64,000 nt of DNA, from contig CP126200.1 in NCBI GenBank assembly GCA_030272155.1, positions 1,550,001-1,614,000 on the forward strand, written 5' to 3'. The number at the start of each line of letters is the position of its first letter. Position 1 is the first letter of the stretch. The position numbers and the translations under genes are program-made. Under the pieces are notes generated by a model. The model had not been told where the DNA came from. It did no database searches and was given only the letters and a program-made list of their open reading frames with translations. This stretch comes from Tetradesmus obliquus (lineage: Eukaryota > Chlorophyta > Chlorophyceae > Sphaeropleales > Scenedesmaceae). Of the stretch, positions 48,718-59,370 are shown piece by piece.

Positions 48718-50349
48718 CTAGGTTCTCTCGCCCTTTTCATGTGTCCATTTGGCGAGCCACATCAATGCCAGCATCAGTGGCAGGCGACGCCGACACTGCA
48801 AAGCCAGGTGCACCGGCAATTCACGCTGTTGTGCACGCATACAAGGCCGCAGCTGAGGTAGCACTGACACCAGGCGTGCAGACTGCAGCACATGCAGTCC
48901 AGTGCTGGTGCTGCTGACTGAACCTATAAATTTCACTTCTGTTGTCGCTGCATCATGCAGCAACATGATGTTGCCTTCAGCAGTGCTGGCTAGCAACCGC
49001 ATGGGGCTGCACCACACATGCACTGTGCTGATGGGCAATTGTGCTTTGAGTGCGCCTCCAAGGTGCCTCGATTACCTATCCTTGGTGCGTTCAAGCTGCG
49101 TGAGGCTCACAGGGGGTGCAGACTTGGTGACACCAAGCCACATCTGCAGCAACAGGTTCAACCTCCTAGTTGGAGTGTGTGCAGCCGAGTGGTGAATGTA
49201 CCCAATGTGCCGCAGCAGTGCGGGTGGTGCAGCATGCATGTTTGAGACTGGCGCTCATGTGGCTGTGCTGAACAAGGCGCATGCATGGTAGTGTTTGGGT
49301 GATGACAATGGTGTTGATGATGAGCTGCTGCTGCAGCCTGCTTCAAATTTAATGAGGAACTGGTTACCTGATTGCCAACCCTCATGAGCGGTAGATCGGC
49401 TCGCTGGGCTTGTGCCTGAGGTAGGTCCGTCTTGTACTTTGGTATTGGTGTTGGTGAATGCCGAAAGGCTGATCGGCAGCAGCAACAGCTGACGTTGAAG
49501 TTGCAGCAGCCTGCTACCTGGGGTGTCATATTGCAGCTAGCTGATTGGCACTCAGTAACCGTTACTGCCAAGTTGGCATGCAGTGCGCAGGTGGTGCATC
49601 ACAGTATGAGCCTGGCACAGGCATAATGCAGTTCCTTGCAAGACAACTTGTCTTGCAACCATCATTATCAACTCGAGGTGCTGAACACATTTTGCCCATG
49701 TAGTTGTGCATGCATTTTGCTACACCATGAGTTGTGCATGCATTTTGCCACCAGCTGGTAGCTGCTGCAGCCTGGTGTTGGCAGTGTGGCTGTTTGCTAC
49801 GCCTCTTTTGTCAAAGCTCGTGACTTGTTGCAAAGCAATAAATCGTGCAGACAACAAACTATTCGTGCATATCATGCGTCAAGCTTGCAGAAACTGTTGG
49901 CATGGCCAGTGCAATGGCACCACAATGATGTTCAAACTGAAGCTCACTGGACATGCGGCCCCCTCCGCCGCTGCACGGCATCTTGTTCACACGTAGCAGA
50001 CCAGGGAGTGGTTGTGCTGTGGAATTAAAAGACTGTTGCACTATACTAGTGCACTGCATTGCAGCAGTTGCTGTGCTTGTCCCTGCCTTGATGCCATGAG
50101 TTCGGCCCGGGCACACCAAGCAGTGCTCAGCAGCCTGCCATGGGTGGCCGCTGTGCTCAGGCTGCAAACTTCACAACTGAACCCACCCGTAGAAGTAACA
50201 GCATGATATCGGACGACTGCTTTACTCGAGAAATTTAGCAGTTCGCAGAGCTCTTTCAATTGCTGCATGCACCTTGGCAGGTCAGCCAGGTCAAAGGCGT
50301 CCTGCCCAATGTACCCCCATTTATGGTAAGCCACCCTAAGCAATTCCAC
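48718..50349 (-). CDS. Possible beta-propeller (WD-like) gene or remnant, unresolved
   Basis: Several minus-strand segments look exon-like but could not be joined. 49046-48880 reads like one WD-type blade (VHVWCSPMRLLASTAEGN followed by IMLLHDAATTEVKF). About 49475-49377 encodes a Pro/Gln-rich segment ending MRVGNQ at a GTAACC donor. 50349-50215 encodes a helical segment around MELLRVAYHKWGY and MQQLKELCELLNF. No start, stop or common phase was established and I do not recognise the protein. It may be a genuine gene with diverged ends or a decaying copy. Confidence 0.32.
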
Positions 50350-50603
50350 GAGTGTTAAAATAATTAAACAGGGTGTTTGCCAAAGTTTTCGACGGTTTGA
50401 ATTATGGCAAGGTGGTATATGTCAAGCACATTCCTTCGAATCAAAACCGCGACCTAGTGAGTTCAAGTCCATTCGCCACCCAAAAGCATACTCTTCCTGA
50501 TTGATCAGTTTGCGGCTGCACTGTAGCTTGCCTTTTATCGCTGCTGCCCTCTGTTGTGGCTGGTTGGGAATCAGCCTGTATTGTTTGCCCAGCGCTAATC
50601 ACC

Positions 50604-53600
50604 ATGGGTCGCGGTGGAGACGCTGGTCCTTTGAAACTTAAGCGGACGTTTTCTCTTGAGTCGCTGAGCAGCGTGAAGGATGACCTAGTGGTCCTCAGGC
50701 ACCTCTGGTTCGGGAGCAAGAAGGGGGACTCGCACGCTCAGCGTCTGGAGTCTTTCTACAGCAAGCAAGCCTCAAAGGTAGGGTGATCAGCGCAGGCGTA
50801 GCACTTGTGCTTGGTGGGCCCTGAGGCACTGGGTCAGTTGCACTCACTCCTTTGCAAAGCAGCGCGCACGTCGCTGATCAGTACTACATTGAGACTTGAA
50901 ATCCATATCCAAACTCAACTGGCACGTTCCTTTGCTCGCAGTATGACAAGTTTAGGGAGAAATTCCTCTGGGGTCGCAGGCCCATGCTGGCAGCAGCTGC
51001 AGCTAGGCTGCGGGACCGCCATGACCTTATCTGGGTGGATATGGGCGGTGGAACTGGGGTGAGTGCGTGCCGGCTAGGGCCTGCAAAGGTGTCTGATTCC
51101 CTGAGGTTCGATCAACCAGTGCCTCGAACTTACAACGAACGCCCGCTGCGCGATGTTGCCGGCGATGAGGCGCATTGTAAACGCTTCGATATCCAGAGGT
51201 ATACAGAGCAGTTTCATGTGACCGCACCAGCTGCTGTCTGGCTTCGCGCCAATCTGCTACTGTCGCAGTTTGGTGGCTGCTGCTGCAGTACACTCTTCAG
51301 TCTGACAGGTCCCCAAGCAGCCCAACAGCAACAAAGTATGCACTGCCTACGTACTTGTATTATTACGCGAAATAAGCATACTGAAGGTGACCAGCAGCAG
51401 GCAGAAGCCGGCAGCAGCAAGCAGCAGCAGCAGGAGTCGCTGTGCCCCAGCAGCACAGCATCATGCTATAGCATGCGATAGCATGATGCTGTGCTGCTGG
51501 GGCACTGCGACACGTGGCTTGTGTTCAGGTTCACTGACTCGCAGCATATCTCAGTCGTGCACTATGCAGCACAGCCATGCTGTGATGCAAGCAAACTTGC
51601 TACTTTGACAGTGCATGCACACGCCCCTTGCAGGGCACGTGCAGCTGCAGTGCATGAACAGCCGTCTACAAACACTTCAAAGCAGCAAAACAGCCTGTCC
51701 TGCCTACCTCTACCATTACAGGCGCTCACAATACCATGCACCCCCTGAACCCTGCTGCTGTTCACACATGCAGGAGAACGTGGCCATGCTGACTGAGTAT
51801 CTGCCCCTCTTCAACTCCACAGCAATGTAGATGCAAACCACCGCCACTAACACTGCTGTGCATGCATTCCTGCAACCATCTTTTTGCTTGCAGGAGAACT
51901 TGGCCATGATGAACGAGTACCTGCCCCTCAGCCACTTCAAAGAGGTGTACTTTGCGGACCTGTGCCACTCACATTGCTGTACATGCATTCCTGCAACCCT
52001 TTGTCGCTTTACACCTGTGCTTGCAGGAGGTGGCCATGATGAACGAGTACCTGCCCCTCAGCCACTTCAAGGCAGTCTACGTGGACCTGTGCCACTCACA
52101 CTGCTGTGCATGCATTCCTGCAACCATCTTTTTGCTTGCAGGAGAACGTGGCCATGATGAACGAGTACCTGCCCCTCAGCCACTTCAAAGAGGTGTACTT
52201 TGCGGACCTGTGCCACTCACATTGCTGTACATGCATTCCTGCAACCCTTTGTCGCTTTACACCTGTGCTTGCAGGAGGTGGCCATGATGAACGAGTACCT
52301 GCCCCTCAGCCACTTCAAGGCAGTCTACGTGGACCTGTGCCACTCACACTGCTGTGCATGCATTCCTGCAACCATCTTTTTGCTTGCAGGAGAACGTGGC
52401 CATGATGAACGAGTACCTGCCCCTCAGCCACTTCAAGGCAGTCTACATCGTAGACCTGTGCCACTCGCTGTGCGAGCAGTCGCGGCTCAAGGTTGAGGCC
52501 AACGGGTGGAAGAACGTGCACGTCATCGAGGGCGACGCCTGCGAGTTTGTGGTGCCGGAGGGCGCAGCAGACCTCATCACCTTCTCCTACTCGCTGTCCA
52601 GTGAGTGACAGCTGTCAACATTTAGCATCAACATATGAGTTCATGGTACATGAGGGTTGCAGGACAGTCTGTAGAGGTTGGAAGTAGCTGAGTAGCAGCA
52701 ATGACGTTGGAGTGCAGCGCTGGTTGATTGGTTGGTAGCTGGCAGGCAGTGTTGCCTTGATGCAAGGAAAGGGTACAGCAACGTTCTTGTCAGCGAAAGC
52801 ATTCTTTGCTGAACTACTTGCATGCTGCTGCACACAAAAGTTGTTTTTGTTAATGCAGGTTGCTAATGCCTTTGTGCATCCCGTTGCTGCTGCTGCCTGA
52901 CCTTCCCCGCAGTGATCCCTCCCTTCCACGACGCCGTGGACAACGCTGTGGGCCAGCTGGCGCAGGACGGGCTGCTGGGCGTGGCTGACTTCTTCGTGAG
53001 CGGCAAGTACGACACACCCATGCGCCAGATGCACTGGGGCCGCCGCTTCTTCTGGAGGTGCGGGGGAGAGGATGTGTGTGATTGATACGGGTGTTACTAG
53101 GCTTGAATGTGTGTTTTGCAAGGCAAGTGCCACTCACCCATGCGCCAGATGCACCGGGGCCGCCGCTTCTTCTGGAGGTGCGGGGGAGAGGATGTGTGTG
53201 ATTGACACGGGTGTTACTAGGCTTGAATGTGTGTTTTGCAAGGCAAGTGCCACACACCCATGCGCCAGATGCACTGGGGCCGCCGCTTCTTCTGGAGGTG
53301 GGCAGTCATTGAGTTGGCGAGGACACATCTGATCGCCCTGCTGGGCATGCGGCAGCAAGCAGCCATTATAAAGCAGCATCATTACTGCTGTGCAGGGCGG
53401 CTGCACTGGAGCTTGAGTTAGGTCATGAGGCAGGCAGATGATCACATCGTGCAGCTTAGTGGTGGGTGGCATAACACCTCCTTGCTTTGCTGACGCAGCT
53501 TGCACTACGATGCTGCACCACGCTTGCGCCACGCTCTGCAACTTTCAACACACACCACACCACACACACCAACTCATCCCAAGAGACCACATGTCACTCC

Positions 53601-56000
53601 CGCTGCGCCCCGCAGGTCCATCTTTGACATCGACAACATCGACATCGGCCCCGAGCGCCGCGCCTACCTGGAGACCAAGCTGGAGCGGCAGTGGGAGATA
53701 AACAGCGAGGGCAGCATCCCATGGGTGCCATACCTGAGGGCTCCTTTCTTCGTGTGGCTGGGCCGGCCCTGGGTGGATGCAGGCAAGCAGGCGCACCACG
53801 AGCAGAAGGTGGAGGCGCCCGCGCTGTTCCCGCCCACGTTTTTGTACACGCAGAGCTGGGAGGACCCCGAGCCCGACATGAAGGTGGGTTGAAGCACCAG
53901 ATACATTCGCGTAAAACAGATTGATAACGTTGATAAAGGATGACAGAGAAAGCGCTGGGTTTTGCGTGTGTATCCATCAAACACATGGTGATTCTGTACT
54001 TCCTGGGATGCTGTGTTGACACGCCGCCTGTGCGTGTTGCGTGCCGCTTCCTCATGCATCACTTCAGCAGGCATCCATGGCTGCTTCTGCTGTGTGCTGC
54101 AGGTGATGCGCATCTGCCCGGAGGACACCGCGCTCACTCACCCTCATTCATCACACTCGCAATCCCCAATGCTTGTGTGTTCTGCTGCAACAGCTCCTGT
54201 TTTCACAGGTGATGCGCATCTGCCCCAAGGACACCGTGCTCACGCTCACCTCGGGCATGAACCACTGTCACCCAGAGAATTTTGTACGATGCGTTGACAT
54301 GCTCCGCTTCCTTGCCTACGGTGTGCTGCAGGTGATGCGCATCTGCCCCGAGGACACCGTGCTCACGCTCACCCTCATACATCACAATGATAACAACCCC
54401 TCTGCTGCTGCTGCTGCTGTGCCACGGCTCTTATGCTGCACAACAGGTGATGCGCATCTGCCCTGAGGACACCGTGCTCACGCTCACCCTCATTCATCAC
54501 AATAATAACAATCCCTCTGCTGCTGCTGCTGCTGCTGCTGTGCCATGGCTCTTATGCTGCACAACAGGTGATGCGCATCTGCCCCGAGGCCACCGTGCTC
54601 ACGCTCACCCTCATTCATCACAATAATATCAATCCCTGTGCTGCTGCTGCTGCTGCTGCTGCTGTGCCACGGCTCTTATGCTGCACAACAGGTGATGCGC
54701 ATCTGCCCAGAGGACACCGTGCTCACGCTCACCTCTGGCGGCTGCAACGCCATGAATCTGCTGCTGCACGGCGCGGGCCACGTGGTCAGCGTGGACTGCA
54801 ACCCCGCACAGTCATCGCTGCTGGAGCTGAAGCAGGTGGCCATCCAGCAGCTAGACTACGAGGACGTGTGGCAGGTGAGGCCTAGGGTTTTAGGGGGTTG
54901 GGGTTTTAGGTTCACTGCGTGGGCTGCAACCCTGCAAACTCCAGCCTGCTGGAGCTGAAGCAGGTGGGGATTTGGCGGCTGGATCATGAGGACGTGTGGC
55001 AGGTGTGGTGGTGGTGAATTCAGTGGTTGAGCTTTTCGTTTTCACATTCACTGCATAATGCAAAAGTGGGGCAGCTGCCAGAGTTGAAGCAGGTGGCGAT
55101 TCAGCAGCCGCCTACAAGCACGTGTGGCAGGTGGGGTGGTGCTCGGCTGGGCTATGCTTATGATGGTACATGGTATGCAAGAAATATAAAAGAAATGTCA
55201 CAGACCGTCAATTGACACATATAGTTCAGAGCAAGAGTGCCGAGCACATATGCAGCTGCTGTTGCAACTGAGCCATGGAGCCAAGCAATGACGGCGGTCA
55301 GGCTTCCAGCAGCCATTTGAAGCTGCCCTAAGGCGAAGGCATCGTCGTCGCACTCGTAGATAGTGTCCAGCGCTGCTGTCACGAGGGGCCTCATGACAGC
55401 GGCGCTGCACGCTGTCTTTGAGCGACGAGGCTTTCTTCACCTTGGTGCAGGCTCGCATGGTTGCTGGGACCCAGCGGCTGCAATTCCTGATGCCAGCGTG
55501 TGCATGACTCAGTTGTCTCTGTTGTGGATGTTGCTTGCTGATGGGGACCTGCCAGCTGCAGTTCCTGATGCCAGCGTGTGTTGATAGAGGTTGCATCCTC
55601 GTTGTCAAATGCCATTTGCTGACTGGTGCAAACGATCAGAGCGTGGTATCGCTGTAGATGCCTGTCAACGTTGTTGGTTGTGGCTCGCCACTTCAACCAC
55701 TCATCCAGCCAGTTACTATGTGCGCCTGCATGGGGCAAAAGCTTCCTGGTCATATGTGTAGAACGTGTGCAGCAGCGCCCCTGTCATGAGGCCTCCTTGA
55801 CAGCGGCACCCTGTAGACGTTCTACGCCTTCGACAAAGAGGCGTCTGCCTTGGTGCAGGCTCACATGGTTGCTGGGGACCTGGCTGCTGCGGTTCCTGAC
55901 GCTTTTGTCTGCTGATGGGTGCAGACCATTAGGACGTGGTATTGCTATAGCTGCCTGTCACTTTTGTTGTTTGTGACTGCTCACCACCACCAACAACACT

Positions 56001-56031
<31 letters not shown>

Positions 56032-56223
56032 AGATGTTTGGCGAGGGCAAGCACCCGCACATTGAGCGCCTGTTTGAGACGCGCCTAGCTTCCTCACACT
56101 CGCAAACCAACCACTGGCTGCTGCTGCTGCTGCTGCTGCAGGTGTTTGGTGAGGGCAAGCACCCGCACATCAAGCGCCTGTCCGAGACGCGCCTAGCTTC
56201 CTCACACTCGCAAACTAACCACT

Positions 56224-56265
<42 letters not shown>

Positions 56266-59200
56266 AGATGTTTGGCGAGGGCAAGCACCCGCACATCGAG
56301 CGCCTGTTTGAGACGCGCCTGGCTCCCTTCCTCAGCCAGAAGGCGTTCAACTTCTGGCAGACGCGGCTGTGGTACTTCAAGCAGGGCCTGTACTACCAGG
56401 GAGGCATGGTGAGGCGCTTGAAAGTCGTTCAGAGCAATTGTTGCATTGCTGTATCTGCCAGCATCCATGTATTGGTCACCCCTGTGGTACTTGTGTAACC
56501 AGCAGGGGCTGTGAGCCGCTTGAATCCCACGCTGCTGCTGCTGTTGTTGCAAGCCAAACTATATGGATTGTGGTGATTCATTGTGCAACATGTAGTGCCT
56601 GCCGTCAGCATGGGATGATCACACACTTGCTGCATACCCAGGGCTACATGGTGTGAAGTAGTGGGAGCAGCTGCGTGTTGATTTGTCACACGTGGCTGTA
56701 CCAGGGCGGGTCAGGTTCAACCGCTAATGTTGAATGTGTCGCTGCCGAGCCTCTCATGCTCGGCCACCTGGCGGTGCATCTCACACATCACCCTGCGCTG
56801 CTGCTGTCTTCTCATCCATCTCTCCTCATTGCAGGGCAAGCTGTGCTGGGTGCTGCAGACGCTGGCCATGTGCTGCGGGCTGCACTTCTCCGCAAAGCGC
56901 CTCGCCAACGCACCCACCCTGCAGGAGCAGCGCAAGCAGTGGGATAGTCTGGCGCTGGTCTACTTCTGCAAGAATGGGCCGCAGCTGCTGGTGTGGCTGT
57001 TCAGCAAGCTGCTTGCGCTGCTGCTGTTCAACCGCTTCGTGCTGTGGTTTGGCGGCGGCGTGCCCGGCAAGCAGTACGCGCTGATCCAGCAGGACGGCAT
57101 CCCCATTGAGAAGTACCTGGCGCGCACCGTGGACGGTGAGTGTTTGCATGCTGTTACTTTGTTGCTTTGTGTGTTATACTTTCTTGTCAGCTGCGCACTG
57201 CTGTCCACTGTGCACGTGCATCGCTCGTATGGCGAGCATGATGCCACCAGTTGTTCCGCCTGCATCTTTGCACTATCGCCGTCCGCACACATCATTCCTG
57301 TTGCTGCCTGCCTGCTTCCCTGTCTGTCCTGCTCCTGCTGTTTTCCCATCAACAGGCATCGCCGAGAACAGCCACCTGCGCAAGTCCAACTACTTCTATT
57401 ACAACTGCATCACCGGGCACTTCCTGCGGGACAACTGCCCCTCGTACCTGCGCCAGGCGGAGTTTGCCAAGCTCCAGGGCGGCCTCATCAACAGGCTGAC
57501 CATCGCCAGCGGCTTCTTCCTGGACGAGCTGCGGGCGCGCAAGTACACCAAGGTGCGTGTTAGCGCTTTACTTTTTTTGTTTAGTCTGCTTCAAGTGATT
57601 TCTGATCAACGGGCTCACCATCGACAGCGGCTTCTTCCTCGATGAGCTGCGCGCACGCAAGTACACCAAGGTATGTAACTTCAGGCTTTCATATTTGTTG
57701 TGTTTGGCATTTGTTGGAGATGTATTGCTGCTTTGCAAGCTGCAGGGCGGCCTCATCAACGGGCTGACCATCGCCAGCGGCTTCTTCTTGGACGAGCTGC
57801 GCGCACGCAAGTACACCAAGGTGCGCATTCTGTGGTGTATTTGTTTTGATTTGTCACCTGTTTTGTGATCAACGGGCTCACCATCGACAGCGGCTTTTTC
57901 TTGGACTTCTTCTTGGAGCTGCGCGCGCAAGTACACCAAGGTGTGTGATAACGCTTTACTTGTTTTGTTAAGTCTGCTTCAATTGATTTGTGATCAACGG
58001 GCTCACCATCGCCATCTTCCTGGATGAGCTGCGAGCACGCAAGTACACCAAGGTGCGCCCTTTACATCATGTTTACGCTTGATCGCCAGCGGCGTCGTCT
58101 TGAAAGAGATGGGCTTTGGTGTGCTTGCGTGCCCTGCCAAGAACCTTCACCTGCTGACCATGCAATACGTGTCTTCTCGTTTGCAGGGTCATCCTCATGG
58201 ACTGGCTTGGAGATGCTTACGTGCAGGAGCCAGCAGCTGACTGACACGACACTTGTCACCTGTTCACTACAATGCCATCATCCTGTTGTTGTCCTGTCTT
58301 TGCAGGTCATCCTGATGGACCACGTGGACTGGCTGGGAGATGCTTACGTGCGGGAGCTGCCGGTTGACCAACCTTCCTGACCCCCTTACACATAGTTGAT
58401 TTCACTGTTCCATTTGTTTGCAGGTCATCCTCATGGACCACGTGGACTGGCTGGCAGATGCTTACGTGCGGGAGCTGCCGGTTGACCAGCCTTCCTGACC
58501 CCCTTTCACATATTTGATTTCACTGTTCCATTTGTTTGCAGGTCATCCTCATGGACCACGTGGACTGGCTGGGAGATGCCTACGTGCAGGAGCTGCCGGT
58601 TTACCAGCCTTCCTGAACCCCTTTCACATAGTTGATTTCACTGTTCCATTTGTTTGCAGGTCATCCTCATGGACCACGTGGACTGGCTGGGAGATGCTTA
58701 CGTGCAGGAGCTGTCAGTCTCACTTCAAAAGAGATTGCTGCTGACACTGTGTTGATACTGCATTTGCAGGTCATCCTCATGGACCACGTGGACTGGCTGG
58801 GAGATGCCTACGTGCAGGAGCTTGCGGCCACGCTGGCGCAGCAGGTGCTGCCGGGCGGCATCGTCATCTGGCGCTCAGCAAGCCTCAGCCCGCCCTACGC
58901 GCAGGCCATTGCGGATGCAGGGTTTGCGGTGACCTGCCTGCAGCGCGCATCGGACGGCTACATGGACAGGTGCGGCGACATCTCGCATCATTGTAGTGCT
59001 CACTCTCCTTTTCTGGTCTCAGACCATGTGTTCAACCTGGTGTGGCTCATACCATCCAAGATGGTGCCAGGACCCACATGTAACTATCCTCTCTCATTGT
59101 ATGTGAAAAGGTTATTGACGGCTCTGTCTGTGTGTGCTTTGGCCATATACATCGCAGGTGCTACATTGTGGTGAGGAGCATGCAGCTGGTGGTTTCTTTG

Positions 59201-59370
59201 TACAATGGATATGTGCAGCAGCCATGCTTGGGGCCATTCTTCAAAGCATGTCTGGTGACTCCACATGGTCAATTGCTGATAAGTTGCTGCCGTGCTTGTG
59301 CTGCTGCTGCTGCAGGGTGAACATGTACAGCAGCTTCTACATGGCAGTGCGCAAGAGCAAGACCGCGTAA
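50604..59370 (+). CDS. BTA1: Betaine lipid (DGTS) synthase, BtaB-BtaA fusion
   Basis: Exons 50604-50777, 50942-51058, 52390-52600, 52913-53057, 53616-53883, 54692-54874, 56268-56408, 56835-57135, 57356-57552, 58770-58969, 59316-59370; phases close to 663 residues. BTA1 makes diacylglyceryl-trimethylhomoserine from diacylglycerol and S-adenosylmethionine at ER-type membranes. The N-terminal half is BtaB-like: SAM motif WVDMGGGTG (about 89-97), IVDLCHSLCEQSRLK, GDACEF, FSYSLSMIPPFHDA, RRFFWRSIFDIDNIDIGPERRAYLE. The C-terminal half is BtaA-like: YTQSWEDPEPDM, VLTLTSGGCNAMNLL (315-328), VVSVDCNPAQ, then ILMDHVDWLGDAY and GGIVIWRSASL, ending DRVNMYSSFYMAVRK. This order is the known eukaryotic fusion. 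It is the gene most heavily affected by border duplications: exons 3, 4, 6, 7, 9 and 10. The start is the first ATG before the conserved LRHLWFG segment. Confidence 0.97.
51436..51511. repeat. 34-bp near-perfect inverted repeat (hairpin)
   Basis: Arms 51436-51469 and 51478-51511 are reverse complements with 33 of 34 positions matching, separated by 8 bp (51470-51477). It lies in BTA1 intron 2, in neither an exon nor a copy array. Confidence 0.95.
51774..52389 (+). repeat. Acceptor-side array of BTA1 exon 3 with higher-order structure
   Basis: Exon-start copies begin at 51774, 51894, 52027, 52142, 52275, then the complete exon at 52390. Spacings are 120, 133, 115, 133, 115: the 133+115 = 248-bp pair is itself repeated. 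Copies encode variants of MMNEYLPLSHFK. Alternate units start GAGAAC or GAGGTG, and alternate units end GAGGTGTAC or GCAGTCTAC. Confidence 0.95.
53058..53297 (+). repeat. 120-bp donor-side array of BTA1 exon 4
   Basis: The end of exon 4 with donor (ATG of PMRQM at 53020) recurs at 53140 and 53260: two exact 120-bp steps. The first copy after the exon changes a conserved Trp codon to Arg; the third ends in a donor-like GTGGGC. Confidence 0.95.
54103..54691 (+). repeat. Acceptor-side array of BTA1 exon 6
   Basis: Six starts of exon 6 (encoding VMRICPEDTVLTLT) at 54103, 54209, 54332, 54447, 54568 and 54692. The last is the complete exon. Spacings differ largely by CTG copy number: six triplets in the 115-bp unit, eight in the 121-bp unit. 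The intron flank ATCACAATAA is repeated in units 3 to 5. Confidence 0.95.
54920..55140 (+). repeat. Donor-side copies of BTA1 exon 6
   Basis: The exon 6 end (encoding LLELKQVAIQQLDYEDVWQ) with donor is repeated at about 54920-55005 and, more diverged, 55069-55135. Both copies change several codons. Confidence 0.88.
56034..56267 (+). repeat. Acceptor-side array of BTA1 exon 7
   Basis: Exon starts at 56034, 56142 and 56268 (complete exon). Spacings are 108 and 126 bp; the 18 bp difference is exactly six CTG triplets (7 versus 13) before the acceptor. Each encodes FGEGKHPHI.RL.ETRLA before switching to intron. Confidence 0.95.
57599..58055 (+). repeat. Donor-side array of BTA1 exon 9
   Basis: Four further copies of the exon 9 end plus donor (encoding versions of GFFLDELRARKYTK) end at about 57671, 57822, 57941 and 58053. 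One carries an internal duplication (GGACTTCTTCTT). A fragment of a sixth copy lies near 58079-58100. Confidence 0.93.
58188..58769 (+). repeat. 118-bp acceptor-side array of BTA1 exon 10
   Basis: Exon 10 starts at 58188, 58306, 58424, 58542 and 58660 (exactly 118 bp apart each time) and then at 58770, the complete exon. Each unit has a TTTGCAG acceptor, ~55 bp of exon encoding ILMDHVDWLGDAY and a pyrimidine-rich flank. In the 58306, 58424 and 58542 copies the open frame ends in TCCTGA. Confidence 0.97.

Noticed and set aside
54875..54920. Telomere-like GGGTTTTAGGG words after BTA1 exon 6, and similar words at 31880-31990
   Set aside because: Too short and irregular for an interstitial telomere; more likely G/T-rich intron and UTR sequence.
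58188..58769. Regular repeat spacing resembling a CRISPR array
   Set aside because: The repeats are exon starts with splice acceptors, the spacers are repeated too, and the context is a eukaryotic nuclear gene.
59150..59180. An extra BTA1 exon starting after the acceptor at about 59156
   Set aside because: Joining exon 10 directly to 59316 gives the conserved VNMYSSFY end in phase; the extra exon would disrupt it.
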